Source: Laetiporus sulphureus 93-53 (Eukaryota > Basidiomycota > Agaricomycetes > Polyporales > Laetiporaceae). Taken from it: DNA of 64,000 nucleotides. The stretch lies in assembly GCF_001632365.1 (NCBI RefSeq), contig NW_024468531.1, positions 1-64,000 on the forward strand. The letters run 5' to 3'. Below are positions 45,137 through 58,744 of this stretch, one piece after another (position 1 is the stretch's first letter; every line of letters starts with the position of its first letter). The translations under genes were made by a program, and so were the position numbers. A model generated the notes under the pieces. It was not told where the DNA came from. It was given only the letters and a program-made list of their open reading frames with translations, and ran no database searches.

Positions 45137-48100
45137 ATGGACATCAAGAACATTAATGGACCCGGATCTCCGTGTTCAACAACCTCTGTACGTTTCTTTC
45201 TAACCATTGTGTGTGTGGTCGCGATCGATGCTGACTGTCTTACCATGATCTCTCCAGGACTCAAATTACTTCGATGATATTGAGGACATTGATGCTTTCC
45301 TGTGCATGTTTGGTGAGTTTATATCTAATGTAACCATATGATACTTGAGTAATGGTGCGTAGACGATGTAGAGCTGAAAGAACAGCCGCATTCATCTACT
45401 GAAGTTGTTAACAGTGACTTCAAGGGTAAACGGAAGGCGAGCAACAACCTCGATGGAAAGCCTTCCAAAATACCGAGAATCTTACAAGAGAAAGTCTCAG
45501 CTGCCTTGGAGAAGTTGGCTCCTATTGTAATTGTACGTTACTCCCATTCTCATCTATGCCGCGTCTGAGACTGACAGTTCAGGCTGACTTGCATCACTCC
45601 CGAGATATCATGGAAGACTTGCCGTATGGCGTACAGTGGGAGATTGCACGTCTCGCTACGAAGGGCTTTGAGAAGCAGATATTCACCCCAGCTGCCTTGG
45701 AGAGGCTCCGTGATCTGAGGTCGAACGCCGCCGCGGCACCTCAAGTTGAAGATATAGCGCGAGGTCGAACGATACGGGCCACGCAAGATGATCCATATGC
45801 TTCTGCATATGCTATGGAACGAGCAGCAAAGGCGAGTCCGTTCTCGTGCTATGACTGTGCATACCTAATCGCATCAACAGTTACCGTGGGATGAGCTTGA
45901 TACGGAGGAACAAGTCTTCAAACAGGATCCCTTTGGTGGGCTTGGCTGTAATGATGACAAACCGTACCTTCAAGATAAGCCCGATTGGTATGGCGGGAAA
46001 GTCCACTTTATCGCCACGCTTCACCTTGACGGCAAGGATCAACAACTGGGACCACGCTTTACCTTTTCCTTGGACCCTCCTAGACTTGGATCATCATGCC
46101 GATTCACTCGTCGATTTGGCTCCTATCAGTTCATTAGAGTAAACATTCCTCAGGAAATTTACACGAAGCTGCAGAATCTCCGCTGCACCGAGGATGAACT
46201 AGTCGACTTCTTCACGAGGCCGATTGTAATTCATAGTTGGGTATTTCGCGCTGTCACTGCAAAGGAAGGAACTGTGTTCCTCTTTCGGACAAGTGAACGC
46301 TGGGATGGACGAGAAATCGTCACAAATGGATCGCGCTCGGACTCAGTCAGAGAGCTTAGTCTACCGCAGTTTCTTTCATGGCATAATGATCCATCGGCGA
46401 ACCAGGAACAAGTAAGCATCACTTCGAATGCAATGAATTGGGATCTCATGCGATGGGTGGAACAGACCATGGTGAAGTGGGCCGCTCGGTTTGCCCTTGG
46501 GCTCTCCAACTCTGTGCCTGGGATACGGCTGGACCCGAACGAGGTTGGAACCGAGGATGACATCGGTATGTTCTATTGAGCGCTCGTGAGAGCATTGCTC
46601 CAATATCATCGATGTCTGCTATCATTACGATACGTAGCGTAGCACAGGATGATCATGGATCAATGGTTTCGAATCATAACAGTCCAGTGCTCATATTTTC
46701 TTAGTGTGCCCTGGATTCAGTGGCGCTGGAAAGGTCCCTAATGAGATGATCATGACTGACGGTTGTGGGCTTGTCACGTCAAATGTTCTCATATCAGTGC
46801 AGAAACGGCTTGGCTGGCCCTCAGAGCCTACAGCGGTGCAAATGCGACTGGGTGGTGCCAAGGTATGGATCTCGATCGTGTCGCATGTTGACGAAGCATA
46901 CGGTAGTACTAATCAATGACGCCCAGGGTCTTTTGCTCCTTGATGCAAAATCTTCCGTGCCTTCCGTTGTCCTGCGTCCGTCGCAGATCAAGATACATGG
47001 CCCTGTGGCTCATGATAGTGCTCCTGACCCCGCGCTACTGATTATCGATGTGCTGAAACCCGGCAGACTCTCAACTCCAGCACGTCTGTCAACCGAGACG
47101 ATCATCAACATGGCAGAAAATGGAGTCCCAAGCCACGTATTCATACAACTGATGCAGAACAGCGTGCGCCAGCTGGTCCGTGGACTCACTATGTGGACTG
47201 ACCCATCATCTGTGTACGAGCTTTGGCGGAATATTGCATCTGCCGGAGGAGTCATTTCCGCCAGGCTTGCCAGAGAGTCACCGGGCTCTTCACGTGCTAA
47301 GGGCTACCGCAATTTGGATAAATCATCTCCCGAGATTACTGACAACGATGCTGATGATTTCGATGAGGCGTCACAAGACCATTCGACTCCTTGGTGGGGA
47401 GACCCAGTGAGCGGATGTCCATCGTCGCTCGAGGAAACAACTCTTGTACTATTGGACGCAGGTTTTACACCAGACAAGTGTCGGATTCTCGCCGAGAAGC
47501 TAAGGGAGGTGACCAAGAAAGCAGTGGACGCATATGTGAACAAATTCCACATCAGTGTACCCATGTCATGTACGGCATTTGTTGTTCCAGGTTGGTCATC
47601 TACAACTTAAATCATACAGCATTGATCTGATGTTAGCACAGATCCTTGTGGTGTATTGGAGCCCGGCCAAGTCCATATCAAGAGTTCTTATAGGAATTTG
47701 ACCGACAGAAGTGGTCGACCTACAGAGATTGTTCTTGGAGAAGTCCTGGTATGAATCTGGACCTCTATGCATTAAATAGACATTAACATATCATTTAAAG
47801 CTCACACGACATCCCTGTAAGGTCCCTACAGATGTGCAAAAGGTATTTGTAGTGCTTTAATAATAATAAACATTGGGCAGATGATAATTTTGGGCTTCCA
47901 GGCAGTTGCTGTAATGCATCCTCAACTCTTTTCTTATGTGGATGTGATTGTTGTCTCAACAAAAGGTCACCTCTTCAACAATGAGACATTGCATTGTCAT
48001 TTGGCAAGTATGACTGGTGGTGGTGAGTTAATATTAATGCATGCTGTTCATGCATTGTGAAAATGACAATCCAAGGTGATTATGATGGTGACCTCATGGA

Positions 48101-49263
48101 GGCATTCTGGGACCCTTCCCTTGTTTCAGCCTTCTCCAACGCACCTCCAGCCTTTGCTCAGGAACCAGAAGCCATACAGAAGTGCATTGTGAAAAATACT
48201 GAGACAGTAGATCAGTTTCTAGCTCGCACAAGCGCTTCTGGGCCTGCAAGTGTACTCTATGAGCTGCAAAAACATCTGCTGGCACCATTGAAGGGCATAT
48301 CAAGAGTTGGTATATATTCCACCATGTGGGAAGCATCCATCTACAAGTATGGCTACAAACATCCTCATACATTGTTTTTGGCATATATGTGTGTGTTATT
48401 CTTTTTGAGATTTGGATGTAATGCATGTTCATTTAACATACAGGTTCACTACTGTCCTGGACGGAGTTAAAACTGGCATAAGCGTATCTAATGGTGTCTT
48501 TGAGGAACACCAGAAGGTGTATTCATGTGCTTCACTCCCTTGGAAGGATAGCATTGTCACTAGAGCGATATTCGCAAACTCTGGACATGCCAAGCGGAAT
48601 ATGGGCCTTCCCCCATTCGTCATGGATGAACTACATGCCGCAGTCCACAGGGAATATGAGAAGCAAAAAGAGTACATTTTTACCTTGTTCCCCAGAAAGG
48701 GGTTTGGGCCATCACCGGAATTCGATCATGACCTAGCTCGTCCATGGAACGATGCCAGGGAGCTTGCACGGCAGGCCAAGGAGGGAAAAGCAGACGGCTG
48801 GCAGAGGAAACAGAAGGAACTTGACGCAATCAAGGCTCATGTTGAAGCCGTACATGAGAGCTTTCGTCAACATACAGCTCAGGTTCAGAGGAAGAAAAGC
48901 CAGCCAGCAGCTAGCCAGAAGGGTAAAGCGAAGGAAACTGAGGTCACCTTCACTGGTCTGCCAATCGACAAGAGACAAGATATTCTGCGTGACTTCTCCA
49001 TCCGCTTCGATCAAGGCCCTACATCGACAGCGGATGGGCAGCCTATCTTCGACTTCGACAAGGAAACGATACGGCGGTTGCGGGCATCATACGCATACAT
49101 ATACGATTACAACCGATCCAGCGATCATTGGTCGCAATTTCCGTTCAATGTCGCCATGCGCACGTTATGCGAGATTAAGGCAAAGGCGCACGGTCCAAGC
49201 AAGACCGTCACGGAGGATTTCTACATACGCATGAAGGTTGGCAGAGCATATGCTCGCAAGTAG
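45137..49263 (+). CDS. RNA-dependent RNA polymerase (QDE-1/RDR family)
   Basis: Makes double-stranded RNA for RNA interference. From ATG 45137 (MDIKNINGPGSPCSTTSDS) the frame runs over about nine exons. Family features: HFIATLHLDGKDQQLGPRFT, FSLDPPRLGSSCRFTRRFGS, FFTRPIVIHSWVFRAVTAKE, VFLFRTSERWDGRE, VPNEMIMTDGCGLVT, RLGWPSEPTAVQMRLGGAKG, LLLLDAKSSVPSVVLRPSQ, VFIQLMQNSVRQLVRGL, CGVLEPGQVHIKSS. The catalytic loop DYDGD lies at about 48075 and its upstream glycine codon is split by an intron (near 48023-48074). A helical C-terminal part ends KTVTEDFYIRMKVGRAYARK. All three catalytic Asp are present. The intron near 46566-46702 is long (about 137 bases). I saw no stop inside the inferred exons. 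Confidence 0.9.
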
Positions 49264-49800
49264 ACAGGGTTGCTAAACCGCCAACTTTGTGTACGATATT
49301 GGATGTCCGAGTAATTGGAGCGAGACGTGCAGTTTGTCAATGTCTAGAGCTCAAAGGTAGCCGTTCGCAGACTTGCACATCCTAGAATCCTCTGGACACA
49401 AGTTGATGCAAAGGAGAGAGACATACCATTCAAGGGCATGGATATTCACGCTGAGGGCTTTCCCTGAGGTTTGCAGCGAGTCTGGGTAAACATGCGAATG
49501 CGAATAGGGCATGCTGTTATCTGTATGCGGGCATATAAATTCCAAATTAACCAATGCGATAAAGGAGCGTGAGGGGCACAACGACGGAGTTGGAGCATGT
49601 GAGGGTGAATGGTATAAACGGAGGCGAGCGAGCTAAATGTGAATACACGGAACAGAACAGAGCAGATGACGAGTGAAGACTGGCGAAGGGGCAGAAAACA
49701 ACATGATAACGGCGAGAAGCGGAGAGGTTTACGCCATAAGCCCAGTGCGGGCGGTATATAGTGTAGGATGTGAAGTAAAGAGAAGGTGAGACGTAGATGA
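49264..49800. other. Convergent intergenic region
   Basis: The 3' flanks of the RNA polymerase gene (+) and the first Ras gene (-). Open frames here are short and overlap on the minus strand without features. Confidence 0.35.
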
Positions 49801-50937
<1,137 letters not shown>

Positions 50938-51106
50938 ATCTGCCGAGTCTTGAAAATGAAGAGGACCTGGGGTAAAGGAGGTACACCGGAGAAGAACGGA
51001 GAGGCAATGCGCACTCTTAACGCATGAGAGCTGCGTTTGTGTCACTATATTGGCCGCTCAGCATAACAAACATTGCCAAACAGTCTCTTGCCTCTTCCGG
51101 TAAACC

Positions 51107-51120
51107 ATCATTGATCCCCT
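51107..51120 (-). promoter_or_regulatory. Conserved upstream block, Ras copy 1
   Basis: atcattgatcccct about 170 bases before the ATG; related blocks stand before copies 2 and 3. Could be a transcription start or factor site, or just unchanged duplicated DNA. Confidence 0.4.
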
Positions 51121-51809
51121 CACGCTGTCCTCTTCCTCCGCCACATCCTGCTGTCCCTTGTCTTTGTCCCATCGACGCCAACGTCTCTAATGTTCTTTGC
51201 CGCTTTGTTTTTGACCTTAGGGAGCGTTGAATACTATCACAGTGCCAAATCGCCGTATTCAATGGCTCCTGTTCCTAGGACGCGACCCAAGGTTCTGTCC
51301 TTATCCTGTGCGAATCAATTTCGTGATGCTACTTCATCTTCACGTGCACTGCACAGCAAATTATGACGGTGCTCAGGCCCATTCATGCCTCTTCAACCAG
51401 TGTCGATATCTCTCTAAATGCGAACCAAGCTTCTGGTCCTATCTTAATATCAATGCGAAACTCCTGCAAAGCCCTAATCAGAATGCAGAAACCCACGGGC
51501 CATCATGAACGGTATTCCCCAATTACTCCTCAAGTCGCGTAACGCACGAGGACGTCTTTCCATTTCGCCATTCTTCAAGTGTTATTGAAAGCTGTCGTTT
51601 ACAACTGCTCAGCAAGCCTTTTCGTTAACGCTGGTATGGGGACTCTCGAGACCGAAAAGCAAATAATGATGTCGTCCGAATAAGAAAATATCTGCACACC
51701 CTGGTTGAGCTGGTCATCTCATCATGGCTACGACGCAGCAGTGAAAGGATGAAAGCGCGCATAGACTGACAATACAACAACTGCTGCTCCTCTCCGTCTT
51801 CGTGGCCCA

Positions 51810-51860
51810 GCCACATAAAGCTCTCCATATCTGACGGCGCGAATATAACAGCTAAGGTTG
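51810..51860. repeat. Duplicated spacer segment, copy 1
   Basis: cacataaagctctccatat and the following gacggcgcg match, with a few transitions, the segment at 54099. Part of the roughly 2.4-kb Ras duplication unit. Confidence 0.55.
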
Positions 51861-52414
51861 GATAACCTGAGTCTCCCTTCTTCCACAGAGCGAACAGTTC
51901 GTGACTCGCCGCAAATCTTAGGAATGTCAACCACTCTCAGCTCAAGAGGCTCTGACACCCGGTTTGCTGTTGGCCGAACATTCGTACATATTAATGCTAT
52001 GTACAACCGTGCACTAAGGAAAGAAACTCTCACCAGTAAGCAAAATGCGTCGCAGTTTGCCAATGTCAAACAAGAGTAATTCACGAGGTGCAGATATAAT
52101 GAAGGGCGAGTTGCATAGTCCTGATGGTTCTGCTAAGCGAAGCAGAATGCTATTTCCACACTCTGGCCAGGTGCAGCAAACGATCGGTTTGTCATCCACC
52201 CAATCACTTATACAGTTTAATTCTACAAGTACTGGCATCTGCTATTCGATCAGACTCAATGACGAGGTTGCCGTGCGGCCTATGGCGGACCGGACCTGAA
52301 GGACTAATCCAACGCACGGCTGGCGAGTACACAACCAAAAAGGGAAAAGTGGAGAATTACATATGGATACATCTGCGAGACAGGAGTACGGGTTCACGAA
52401 GGCGGCACAGGCGA

Positions 52415-53364
52415 TCACGCGACGATGCATCTACCGCAGCAGCCGGCATCGTCGGAGTCGGCCCTTGATGCGTTGCCAGGCTCCGTATGCATACCGGGCT
52501 GCGCGGGACGGCCTGTCTGCTGCTCCTAAGCGAATCCGTCAGGCGAGCTCTGTGAATACATAAATGGACACACCTTATTGTGTCGCCTGATCTCTCGGAC
52601 AAGCGTATAGAAGGCTTCGTCCACATTAAGTTTGTGTTTTGCTGATGTCTCGATGTACTCGCAGCCGAAGTGTCTTGCCAGAGCACGACCCTCTGTGCCG
52701 CAGTCAATTTATATCAGAGCTCAATCCAAGCCTGACTACGCACCATTCATGCCTACTTGACGTTCGTATTCCAAGTCACTCTTGTTCGCCACCACGATGA
52801 CTGGGAAGGAGTCCTGATCCTTCACACGCAAGATCAGCTGATGGAAGTTGCTCAGTTCCTCGAACGACGCCCGCGACGTGATGGAATAGACGAGTAGGAA
52901 TCCTTCCCCGGAGCGCATGTATTGCTCACGCATCGGCCTAGAACGCATATCAGGATCCAAGCCCGTAGCGTGATAGTGGGGCACGTACCCATATTCCTCT
53001 TGGCCTGCGGTATCAAGCACGTCTAGCAGAGCGACTTCGTCGTCGATCACGCATTGCTTCCGGTACGAATCTGAGGAATATGATCACATTCCCATAATTG
53101 CCTGTCATCGAAAACATGCGACTCACCTTCGATCGTAGGGTCATATTCTGTCACAAAGTGGCTCTGGATGAATTGGATCGTGAGGGCAGACTTTCCCACA
53201 CCTTGTGGGAGAGATTGAATTGCAGAGTCGCATATTTGCAGCACACGTCAAGCTTACCACCATCTCCGACAACGACCAATTTGTATTCCCTCAGAAACTG
53301 TGCCTGTGGTCTGATAAGAAGTCAAGTCTGCCCATGGATGGTACAAAGGACGCACTCTTGACAT
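52415..53364 (-). CDS. Ras GTPase, copy 2 of a tandem array
   Basis: Same plan as copy 1: MSR exon, [14 protein letters not shown]-loop GDGGVGKS (Asp in place of the second Gly), [79 protein letters not shown]5 reads ETSAK. The C-terminus [11 protein letters not shown] keeps the CC and CIVA lipid sites. All introns of copy 1 are kept at the same places. The reading frame is open and the switch residues are intact, so it is expected to be a working GTPase. GDGG is also normal in fungal Ras2 proteins. Confidence 0.93.
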
Positions 53365-53526
53365 ATTGGCCGATTCTCGGAGAGGAATGGGAGGAACGGT
53401 GAAAGAGGCGAGACGGAGAACGTAGAGGCAATGCACCCTCTTATGCAGATGCGAGTAGTGCATCTGTCATTATTGAACTGGCCGTCCGGCACGACAAACA
53501 GCATCATGCACGCAGAGTTCGAACCA

Positions 53527-53540
53527 CATCATTGATGTCC
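53527..53540 (-). promoter_or_regulatory. Conserved upstream block, Ras copy 2
   Basis: catcattgatgtcc about 165 bases before the ATG, the counterpart of 51107 and 55795. Confidence 0.4.
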
Positions 53541-54098
53541 ATCATGGCTGTCCTCCTCGTGTCAAAGTCATTCCGCTGTCCCCACGGCGTCCGTATTGCT
53601 GATGTCTCCTTGCGGTTTCTGTTTCAAATCTGTATAGCTCGTGTCTACTGCTTTACAGCGCTCTGCATACGATCGTCTGCAGCAACTGTTTGTCGTTGGG
53701 CGCGACCTAAGGCCGTACCTCTTCCAGTCCAGATTACTTGATGCCATCTTCTTCTTCATCTGCATCGCCATTCATCGATTCAGGCTCGTTCGAACTGTTT
53801 CAGGATCTGCGTGCACTGGTCTCCCTCTCGGAATTTGCCAACGTCGTTGCCGTCCGCGATAAAGCCGCGAAACTCCTACAGATCATTAATTAGAACGTGT
53901 AAATCGTGCGCAATGTTCATCCCATTGATGAATCCGTTTATGCCAGGCGCCGCTGAGATATTCGACTCACTAGTTCTGGAACGGAGGCCCACACGAGCGG
54001 GAGGGGAAGGCGCTTCTCTCTGAGCACGATCGACGCGCTTATCGAGCCTGTTCGAAAGGTACGCGCCTACACAGCAACCGCTAATTGCCGCGGAGTAG

Positions 54099-54150
54099 CA
54101 CATAAAGTTTCCCATATTTGACAGCGCGGGTACGACAGATGCAAGAATGA
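54099..54150. repeat. Duplicated spacer segment, copy 2
   Basis: cacataaagtttcccatat followed by gacagcgcg, the partner of 51810-51860. It lies about 630 bases beyond the stop of copy 3, as its partner lies about 600 bases beyond copy 2. Confidence 0.55.
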
Positions 54151-54731
54151 CCTTCCCTGAACCCTATATTCACCAGGAATGGAGAACCTTGTTGTTCGCA
54201 GTGACAGGTATTCCGGGACCTCGCGCGGGTCCTCTTCGCAGATGTCATTTGTCGCCGCTGAAATTTTAGTGAGAACCGGTTCATACGCGAATGAATATTC
54301 TTGTAGTGATAGACGGTGCCCAGCGGCAGCATGCATCATTGAGGACCTAAGTATGCCATGACACGTCGCGGGAAGGTTCATTCAGTCGGAGAAACGTCCA
54401 GGAATCTGATGCACATGTAGTCCACATTTGCTGAAATTTGTCTCCGAAGCGGGTTAAGTCATGAGTACACAATGCAATTCATAGCTGATCAGAGCCGAAG
54501 GCGGGAATTTGTTCTGGTATACGAGCCGCCGGTGAGAGGATGAGCATAGCTGATGTGTGAGCAGATGAATGTGAATACGTAGAGCAGAGCAGAGCATGTC
54601 ACGAGGGAGATGGGCGAAGTGGTCGAGGGTCACATAATGACAACAGCGAGCAGCAGGATGCGGAAGGTAATGTGCTCAAGTTGTGTGTAGTGCAAGATGT
54701 GTGGGAGAGGAGCTGAGGGAGGCACATGCGT

Positions 54732-55701
54732 TCATGCAACAATGCAACCACCGCGACAGCCTGGGACGTGGGACTCGCCCTTCGGTGCGTCGTGTGCACC
54801 AGGTATGGACGGCGTGCTCGGCTGCACAGGCCAACTCGCCTGTTGCTCCTGTGAGGATCAATCTAACAATTGTTTCATAACAATTGAGAGTGCGGCAGAC
54901 CTTGTTATGTTTTCTGATTTCCCGGACCAGGGTACAGAAGGCCTCATCCACATTCACTCTCTGCCTCGCTGATGTCTCGATGAACTTGCAGTCTAGATTT
55001 TTTGCTATTGATCGACCTTCTGCAGTCATGATACTTAGCGTCACTGTTCCAATCCGCAAATTGGCCTAGATAGAGGAACTCACCGTTCATGCCTACCTGA
55101 CGTTCGTATTCAAGGTCGCTCTTGTTCGCTACAATCACGATTGGAAGAACTTCTTGGTCTTTGACACGCACAATCTGTTGGTGGAAGGTGGCAAGCGCTT
55201 CAAACGACCGTCTTGATGTGATGGAGTAAACAAGTAGGAACCCTTCTCCTGAGCGCATATACTGCTCGCGTATGGTTCTGATAATCCATGTTGAAGGCTT
55301 AGGTATGTCGCATTTAGGTGACACACGCACCTGTATTCTTCCTGGCCGGCGGTATCGAGTACATCGAGAACAGCAAGTTCTTCATCAATGACATATCGTT
55401 TCCGATACGAGTCTGAAGGCGATTAGTACATGACGATGACTGAAGAGTTCGAGGATCACGCGACTTACCCTCGATGGTAGGGTCATACTCAGTCATGAAT
55501 TGATTCTGAATGAACTGGATTGTGAGGGCGGACTTTCCCACACCTCGCGGGCAACATTAGCTACATCGCATGATTTACCGATTGTCATGTCTCACCACCG
55601 TCACCGACGACTACCATCTTGTACTCTCTCAAAAATTGAGCCTAAAGGCAGGTATCAGCTCTCCTCAACTGCACTGTGCATAACGGACATACTCTTGACA
55701 T
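54732..55701 (-). CDS. Ras GTPase, copy 3 of a tandem array (most divergent)
   Basis: Same exon plan: MSR exon, [14 protein letters not shown]-loop [64 protein letters not shown]. It departs in several places: the G5 motif is ETSAR rather than ETSAK, switch II continues RTIR instead of GAMR or GPMR, and the C-terminus GCRGGCIVA has lost one of the paired Cys before the CaaX box (CC to CR). The CIVA box itself and the catalytic Gln are kept. No stop or frameshift was seen. It may be a recent duplicate with relaxed or changed selection; membrane anchoring should be weaker or different. Confidence 0.9.
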
Positions 55702-57607
55702 CGCTGCGAACCCTGAGGATGAAGAGTATACGCAAGACGGAGGTGCAACGGAGGTGAAGAGGCAACACGCATTCATAAGCAGATTCGATAAGCCATCATT
55801 GATCCCCATCACGTTATCCTCCGGTAAGTCAATCATCTTCTTTTGCTCTTTCCCATCGCCTGCTGTTGCGGTCATGTTCTGCATCAACCTATATGGAGCA
55901 CGCATGGTCAGTTGCAGTGCTACTACATTGCAGGACCGGGCGGCTGACGCATTGCTATGCAACAGCTATATGGATCCGGGCCCAGGAGAAAGTGGTGTCT
56001 GTGTAGACAAAGTTATTGATGCTGCATTCATCTTCATCGCCTCGTGGCGTCACGGTCCCGTTCCATGCCCCATCCACGTCGACCAATTTGCCTCCGCATG
56101 TTCTTCGTATTAGCATCACTCTTGTGTTCCTACGTAATGCAGAGTAAGCGTGCTGAAACCGAACCTACATGCCATGATGCGACATTTCCGTCGCCGGCCA
56201 CATAGCTGTGTGTCTATACCATCCATGCGGTCCTCTTGATGTTCTCTTCGGTGAATATGGTGTCGAATTGTTCCGCAGGCAACATGTCGATATTTAGCTG
56301 TCCCATTGCCCCGAACGTGATAACTGGAGCATGATGGTCACCGGTGCAATTTGTGCACTGCTGTTCGAGTTCTTGGACTTTGGCGCGGAATCGTGTTACC
56401 ATTTACTCAGGCAGATAGACCACCAGCTTGATCTGTACTTGCCTGCGACTGCGCGCGGCAAATGGTGCAAGGGCCGCAACACTCCATTATCTTGCCAGTG
56501 GGATTGCGTCCCAACACGTGGTACATCGTTGCTGATGCGGCCATAGCGGGCCATTACAAAACGAAGAGGAATAGCATTCAAATATTCAAGTCTCGAGCAC
56601 GCAGTTGGCAGTTTCACTGTTACATAATGCAATGTCGTCGGCTTGTTAGATACGGCGGAGGTAGCAATAAAAGTGCGGTTGGTGTCCCTAGTGGAGAGGC
56701 GATAGTAGTACCGATTTAGTAAAGTAACTGCCCTATATTGAAAGGGCCCGGGAAAAATGCAGTAAGCGCGCGTAACTAAGCGCGCACAATTTCCCCGCGT
56801 GGTTGGCGTCCATCTCAGCTGATGCTAGTGCAGACCTGACCAAGCATACGGCCTTTCCTCTTATTGTAGCTTCTCCTTTTCGCGCAGTGTTGAGGAATTT
56901 CGATACTGCAGCCCTCCTCGGTGCCGCCGATCATTGGATAGTTTGAGAGGCAGTTCTGTTGTTCAATATCGACAATGATACGGTAGAGGTGAGGAGAATC
57001 TCCGATTTGTGATACCTATTTGTGTGTCTGGTACGTTCTCCTATGCGCAGATATCCAGCGGATGCCTGGTCGCGGGTCTGACGCTGAAGAATCTGCTCGA
57101 ATGCAATAGGAGGGAAGCTGCGTGAGCGCCTACATTTACATTATCTCTGGCATACAGAAGATAAGGCAGCAGTCGACCACCGTCTACAAGGTGAACATTG
57201 CCCTCAATGCATGATCCAGTCTAAGAATAGAAGCAATCAGCCATCATGGCCGCGGCGATGCGGTAAACCGTAGCTCATCTTGCCGGCTCCTTGCAACGGT
57301 ACAGTCACCTTTAGCTCTTCTCGTCGATGCCATTTGTCATTTCTGGTGGCAAAGGTGCTCGAGGCAAAGGCTATATCGGTACAATTCGCCAACATGTGCA
57401 TATGAAGAGAATAAACCCAGGCATGTGACGTTGTTTCGGATCTGTCAATTTTCGAAATAGTACTGCCATCATTTTCACTGGATGCGGTGGCTCTTTCGTT
57501 GATCCTGACGACAACGTATACAAGTCCGGGGTCCTTTGAGACTGGCTCAAGTCTCAAAATTATGACGGCTCGGCTCGTGATGACCGGAGATGCTGTGTCC
57601 GTTACTC
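55702..57607. other. Intergenic, fragments only
   Basis: Contains the upstream block of Ras copy 3 at 55795-55808. A 62-codon minus-strand frame at 56214-56402 is preceded by a Cys-rich reading (MECCGPCTICRAQSQ near 56450-56500) that could be part of a zinc-binding protein, but no gene could be assembled. Nothing else recognised. Confidence 0.35.
55795..55808 (-). promoter_or_regulatory. Conserved upstream block, Ras copy 3
   Basis: atcattgatcccca about 95 bases before the ATG; nearly the same as the copy 1 block, and followed by cacgttatcctcc as copy 1 is by cacgctgtcctct. Confidence 0.4.
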
Positions 57608-57880
57608 TTACGCAGGAGCGCCAGGAATGCAGTACTTCGGCGACATCTCGGACCTTGGAGCTCTGCGCAGCGATTTCAGAAGTGCCACAAGAGCTCTTGA
57701 TGTTGGGATCTTGGGCTGGCGGCTAGACATGATGTCGGCATTGTTGACCAGAAAGTTGATGCAATCGTAACGAACCTTGATCATATCTGCAATGGTGTGC
57801 AGAAAGTCGCGATCCTGTGTGTTGTCTCCGTTCAAAGCGATCGCGTCTCCTCGGCCCTGTGTGCATGCGATGGGCAGATG
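57608..57880 (-). pseudogene. Short-chain dehydrogenase fragment
   Basis: The reading GRGDAIALNGDNTQDRDFLH, then TIADMIKVRYDCINFLVNNADI, matches the middle of short-chain dehydrogenases: the acidic DxxD region, the helix before the core and the NNAG motif (here NNAD). Neither the N-terminal TGxxxGxG motif nor the catalytic YxxxK can be found in the flanking frames, and a stop follows soon. This looks like a dead fragment rather than a gene. Confidence 0.45.
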
Positions 57881-58744
57881 TCGATCGGTCGTAAGGCGAT
57901 GGCCCAGGAAGCCGCTTCTACTGCTTCGGTAGCTGGTTCAAGCACATTCCTCGATGGGCCTTCAGTGCATACGATGGTTCCGTTGCTCTCCGATGAAGTG
58001 GCAATTACCGACTTTGACAAGATAGATTGTAGGGCTATCGCAATGGAGTGTGCGACCTCCCTGCGCCAGCTCTAGTCACTACAGTCATCAACCTCTCGAC
58101 GCTGGATAGCTGAGCAGAATTTGCGGTATATTCACCGCTTGCCATGAAGATAACGATCTGGCGACTTCATGCAGCTTTTTGTTATCAGCGGTCCCGATTG
58201 CAGGTCGACTGCGCTTCCGCTTCGCTGCTTATGTTAAATAACGTCAGTGCGCAATGCACATCATAAAATCCACAGGTGCATTTGATCGGCATTTAAGCAC
58301 CTCATACGGTTTAAGGATCTATGATTGCGAGGAGGATTGCGAGGACACGAGGACTGTCTTCCTGGGCCTCCATAGGCAAAGTAAGTCACTCTTTCGGACC
58401 TCGGTAAGCCTTAAACACCTTCGTCTGATCAGTCGCATCCTAATGAGGCTCAAACGGGTGTTATCAAGTGCTAATAACCTATGGTGTGAGAATAATGGAT
58501 TTATATAAGTATTTTCCTTTCATGATTCTGAATCTACGTGGCATTCTGCGTATAGTTGATACACGTATTGCTGACGTCTATCTCGGGCAAATCTAAAATT
58601 GAGCTTACAATGCTGTCCACAGTTAACACAGAGCAGAGCGCGAATGAGAACAGATAGGCATGCACTCGCAAATCAACACAGCCTGTGCCCGCACAGTCAG
58701 AGTATAGAAGTGTTGTTGAGTGGCATCGTCCTCAGAGCGTCGCG
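57881..58744. other. Intergenic
   Basis: No supported gene. Only short frames, among them 84 codons at 58254-58508 without features. Confidence 0.3.

Larger units (their letters stand above)
50938..52414. other. Spacer between Ras copies 1 and 2
   Basis: Holds the upstream block of copy 1 (atcattgatcccct at 51107) and, near 51810-51860, a sequence matching the spacer of copies 2 and 3. A 118-codon minus-strand frame at 51728-52084 has a decayed relative at 54067-54381 but no recognised domain. Confidence 0.5.
53365..54731. other. Spacer between Ras copies 2 and 3
   Basis: Holds the upstream block of copy 2 near 53527 and the duplicated segment near 54099. No complete gene is seen. Confidence 0.45.
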
